Shown here: piece after piece, positions 60,329 to 64,000 of the stretch | How the letters are laid out: each line of letters starts with the position of its first letter | Numbering within the stretch: position 1 is the stretch's first letter | Origin: Strobilurus pachycystidiatus | Taxonomy: Eukaryota > Basidiomycota > Agaricomycetes > Agaricales > Physalacriaceae | Assembly: GCA_019915135.1 (NCBI GenBank) | Contig: JAHLMK010000018.1 | Location: 992,001 to 1,056,000, forward strand | Direction of reading: 5' to 3' | Length of the DNA stretch: 64,000 bases | The notes under the pieces: generated by a model | The model's database searches: none | Told to the model about the DNA's origin: nothing | The model's input: the letters and a program-made list of their open reading frames with translations, nothing else | Position numbers and translations under genes: made by a program

Positions 60329-62107
60329 GCGAGTCCCAAAGGGCGGATGCTGGTTTGACGTCGTGGCAGTAGGAAAGTAAGAACGATCTTCGCAGAGGCC
60401 AGAGGCCGTCCCGCTCCGGCGCCTGCCGAGTTAATAATAGATAATTGTTATGACTAAGTACATTCTACGTCCTTCGAAGTTCGACGACCAAGACCGAAGG
60501 GTGTTCTCGAAATGACCTATCTAGAGCGACCCGCAAACTTGCGAGACTTCGAACCTCGAGCTCGTCATGAGACCCAGTTGGCGTGTATCAAACATATGAT
60601 TAGCCAGTCGTGAAATCACTCACTTTACTTGCTGATTCGCAAAGTAAATAACGTGCAATGCACAGCATCAGACCCATGGGAAGCGGTGGGTCTCAATTCC
60701 ATTGATCCCGGCGTTGAACACTACTTCTATTGTTTTCAGCTCGCCTGTTGTCTGCCTATCACTGTCAAATACACGCTATTGTACACATTCAAAGAACACC
60801 ACGTCTACAAGTTGAATGATGACATGTATAACAATAAACTCGGCCCTCATTCCCAACCACCCATCTCATCGTCAGGACCTCATCACTGACATCAGGGGAC
60901 CTTATGGCTTGAAGCATCGAGTAAGCCAACAAATACCAAACAGCAAGCTCCAATACACTTACGCCTTGTCCCTTGAAGGTGAAAGATATTGGCGTCGGTC
61001 GGGTCGCGCTCCCTGCCAGAAACCTTCCCACCAAGTATCTTGTCTATATGACAAAAATCTGTTGTTCACTCCAGATCGTGCCATCGAGAAGTGTACGCTC
61101 GGGCGTAGGACCGACAGCGATATTAGGATCGTCGGTACTGCGAGGATGCACCAGAAGACAGGACCCCCTGGAGGGCAGCCTAGAGATAAAGGCTCGCCAC
61201 TTGGTAGGAGGTGGTCGCCGTCGTGACCATCAGTCCTCTACCGCTTTCCAGTCGGGCCTTCTTCCCGTGAGAGCTGATCGTCGTCTTTGATCCTTTCAGG
61301 CCGCCTGCTGGAATTTCAGTCAAGATTGCCTACTTAAGAGCCGACATTGTCTTCAGGTACCAAGAAATTCCCAGTACAGCTTACAGAAGTAATCGAATGA
61401 TTCACAGTTGCGGGACAGGAACGTGCGCGAAAGAAAGTTCGATATGCAATTGGATGAGAGCAAGGACAGATAGGCGATCCTGATCAAGCGGAGGATGGTG
61501 AACGTGAAGCCCTCCTCATAGAGCTTCCCAGTCCGGCTATTGACTAAGAAAGTTTCATCGGGGTCACACTGCGCAAGAATGTACGGCCGCGCGCCACGGT
61601 CGGAAACGCTTCGCACGTCTTTCACTCTCCAAGGGGAAAGGAGGTCGCCCGGAAGGAGGAAGAGGAATGTCAATTAGCATTACTAGAGTTGAGCTATGAA
61701 CGTGAGCCCACTTGATTGAGTCGCGAATAGTGACCTTACAGCTTCTGGAGTCATTACCTCCGGACGCGTTGTCACTCGGCCTCCAGAATGTGGCCCAGTT
61801 GCGGACATGAGGAGATATACAATAAAGAGCGTGCCAACATAAAGCCTGACGATCGTCGACAGTGACTGCGATCCGCGAATTGAGTGTGGCTTGGAGTGTG
61901 GGAGGGTAGGCAAACGTCGACGAATTCGCAATAAACGCGTATCACGTGCCATCCACACGGTTGATGCAACGTGATCCGTCACGTTGATTTCAACGACGAC
62001 CCCGACGACGAGCTCGTCGTGGACAGCGTCGAAAGAGTCGCCCCGCCCTTTCAGTGAGTGTCCCCTCTATACGCCCTTTCAGTTCCTTCATACTCTCGGC
62101 CCAGAAA
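60329..62107. other. Gene-poor stretch with unassigned minus-strand coding signal
   Basis: On the minus strand, 61353-61673 reads DPDETFLVNSRTGKLYEEGF and 60960-61220 reads STDDPNIAVGPTPERTLLDG, then (after a stop or intron) DKILGGKVSGRERDPTDANI. These look protein-like but I could not join them into a gene or name a family. They may be the remains of a gene or one with badly placed introns. The left end is the RING gene promoter; the right end may hold a 5' exon of the next gene, where a frame reading DFNDDPDDELVVDSVERVAP ends at a GTGAGT donor near 62052. Confidence 0.4.
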
Positions 62108-64000
62108 ATGGCAGCCATGATTACGGAAACGCCTTCAAGGATCTGGCGCAGAATAGAGGCCGTCGACGACCGAGATATGCCATCGCTGCCGTCACTGCCA
62201 GGATTTGAGGAGTCGGAGCCGTCGATGGACAGCAGCAGTGCAAGAGACGACGAGAGCCAGCAGGACATGCTCAGCGGCACCGCCATCCACTCCACTCCGG
62301 CGGTATCGTCTCACCACAACTCGCGTATCACCTCCAGCACAAACAGCACACAGCGCTTTGCCACCTCACTCGCCCGCTCCAAGCTCTCCCTTTCTGGATC
62401 CCGAGGCGTGTCATCATCAAAGAATCGGTCTTACAGCTTCGATGTTAGCGCAATCCCATCACTCCCCGATGTCCAGCCTGAGAGAGGGACTTATCATTTC
62501 TCTGAGGAGGAAGAGAGCGAGGAAAGCAAAGAGAGCGGGCGAGATGATGCTGCCGGAAACGAGGACGAAGATGACATTTCTCTATCCGACGCGCTTCAAT
62601 CGCTCAGTCGCTCGACCTCGCCATTCCCCGAAGAGGTCCAACCCACCCCGAAAAAGCATTTTGATATCGTGGTACCCCTTCGCTCAGAACCCAAGGTGAG
62701 TCACTGCAGCTACAAAGACAGTCACGGCAAAGCTAAACTCATTCCAGCCTTCACCCCTCGATCCATACCGTAATATATCTATGCGTCCGCCTCGTCGCCC
62801 GCTATCGCGGACACGAACTCCCTCACTCTCGCATACGGCCATCTCTCCAGATACATCCCCTGGCAACTCCACACCTCATAGTACGCGATCCATGAGCCAT
62901 CGGTCATTAGCAGAGTCTCCCTCGACGAGGTCTTCTCGATCTTCCGCAGAGTCACCCCTCCCTGCGGTCTCTATTCCACTTCCTCGGTCTGCCAGTAACT
63001 CTCCAGCCGTGCGACCAGATCGTTCAGACAGCCTGAGCGTCGACTTTTCCGATCGCGCCTCGCCGCCTCGTGAAGCATCAGGCCACTCCGACACCCAATC
63101 CATGGACATGACTGATGCCCACATCTCGCCTATTCGGGATTTGCAATCTGGGGAACAGGAATCTCCTGGGAACCAAGTCAACGTCAATGAGAACCAGGAC
63201 GAACGGGAACCGACGTTCTCCTCAGAGGAGGGAGATACGCATTATCCTACGCGATATGCTCCGCAGACATCTCCGCCCATCCCAAGCAGTGGTAGTCCCT
63301 CACTTTCCATTGCGTTCACGCCAACACCTGCCTTCCCTCGTCCTCGAGCTCGTTTCAATCTCCCTCCGCCACCTCCAGATCTTCTCGCTACACCTAGTCA
63401 GCGTGAGCAGTCCGACGAAGCGCAGCCAGACGAAGACCCTCTCACGCCACATACGCGTCGCAAATCTTTCCTACTGTCCATCGTCAATTCAACCACTCGG
63501 CCTCGCATGAAAATGCCAACGCCTCATCCGCGTCATCGTGTGGACCTCAAAGACGCGTCGCATGCCGTAGGCTCGACGCCTGGTCCATCGAATGGTGTCA
63601 CAAACCTGCAAAGCGCGTTCGGCGGCATCACACCCCTCCCTCGTCCACGTCTTGGTCGGCCATCCCATCCGCTATCTCAAGGCTTTACGGCCTCAGATCC
63701 TGAATCTGACCGCGAAACCTCTCCTTCCAGTTCACGACCAAGTACTTCGACATCATCTGCCAAACCGATGGTACGAAGGGCTTCGCTTGGTACAAGCCCT
63801 GCGGCTTATGACGGAGCCATGGATCGCGCCTCTTTCATCTCTACCGCCTCTTCTCATGACTTGACGACCAACATCAGGGCCAATACGTCCTTTGATCCTG
63901 CTATGGGCTTTGGGGTTGGGGCTCAGGCCACTGGACGGTTCAATGCTGGAAAACTCAACACTTATCTCCATGGCTTGAATCGACGTCTGCAGGAGGAAAA
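62108..64000 (+). CDS. Ser/Pro-rich coiled-coil protein, 5' part only (runs off the window)
   Basis: The first good ATG is at 62108 (MAAMITETPSRIWRRIEAVD); an earlier exon ending near 62052 is possible. The protein begins DRDMPSLPSLPGFEESEPS, a pattern seen in fungal cell-division scaffold proteins, and continues with long Ser/Thr/Pro stretches, acidic EEEESEESKESG and many SP/TP sites. A 51-nt intron after SEPK (donor GTGAGT, acceptor CCAG) joins PSPLDPYRNISMRPP. The last visible part, GRFNAGKLNTYLHGLNRRLQ, starts a likely coiled coil that continues beyond 64000. A spindle-pole or septation role is a guess from layout only. Confidence 0.7.

Overview
This window is a eukaryotic nuclear segment, almost certainly from an agaricomycete basidiomycete. 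Genes are dense and cut by many roughly 50-nt GT-AG introns. Several basidiomycete-typical families occur (a DUF6533 membrane protein, F-box/leucine-rich proteins, BTB proteins). No bacterial operon, phage or CRISPR feature was seen. Gene models were built by hand: reading frames were joined at splice sites and checked for phase and family motifs.

Layout. The left end (1-2.5 kb) is gene-poor and carries a degenerate repeat with an inverted relative near 13.1 kb. Then come an intron-containing tRNA-Leu, a peroxisomal acyl-CoA oxidase ending in the PTS1 signal AKL, a tRNA-Val, a Pro/Ser/His-rich protein, and mitochondrial succinate dehydrogenase flavoprotein (SDH1). A gene-poor stretch (11-14.4 kb) follows, then a BTB-like gene, a second identical tRNA-Val, a small low-complexity protein and an F-box gene. 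From 20.9 to 25.4 kb lies a secreted family GH35 beta-galactosidase. After a stretch of unresolved coding signal (25.8-26.8 kb) come an anion:cation symporter-type MFS transporter, a probable zinc-binding nuclear protein and a Reg1-like protein phosphatase 1 regulatory subunit. Next are a DUF6533 multi-pass protein, sterol C-24(28) reductase (ERG4), an aldo/keto reductase, an acyl-CoA thioesterase-like protein, a SnoaL-like protein, a MATH/BTB protein, a small single-pass membrane protein, a PLP enzyme of the Egt2/isopenicillin-N-epimerase-like type and another F-box protein. The right end has the SNF1/AMPK beta subunit, a tiny SERF-family gene, a large RING E3-ligase-like protein and the 5' part of a Ser/Pro-rich coiled-coil protein cut by the window edge.

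The genes are mostly unrelated housekeeping or lineage-specific genes, with no obvious biosynthetic cluster. Two thematic links stand out. The Reg1-like subunit and the SNF1 beta subunit, opposing arms of glucose repression in yeast, lie about 19 kb apart on opposite strands. Beta-galactosidase, an MFS permease, acyl-CoA oxidase and a thioesterase are the kinds of genes such regulation controls. I found no convincing new multi-gene system. The best candidates for follow-up are the two inverted repeat relatives, the interleaved degenerate repeats at 44.7-45.1 kb and the unassigned coding signal at 25.8-26.8 kb.
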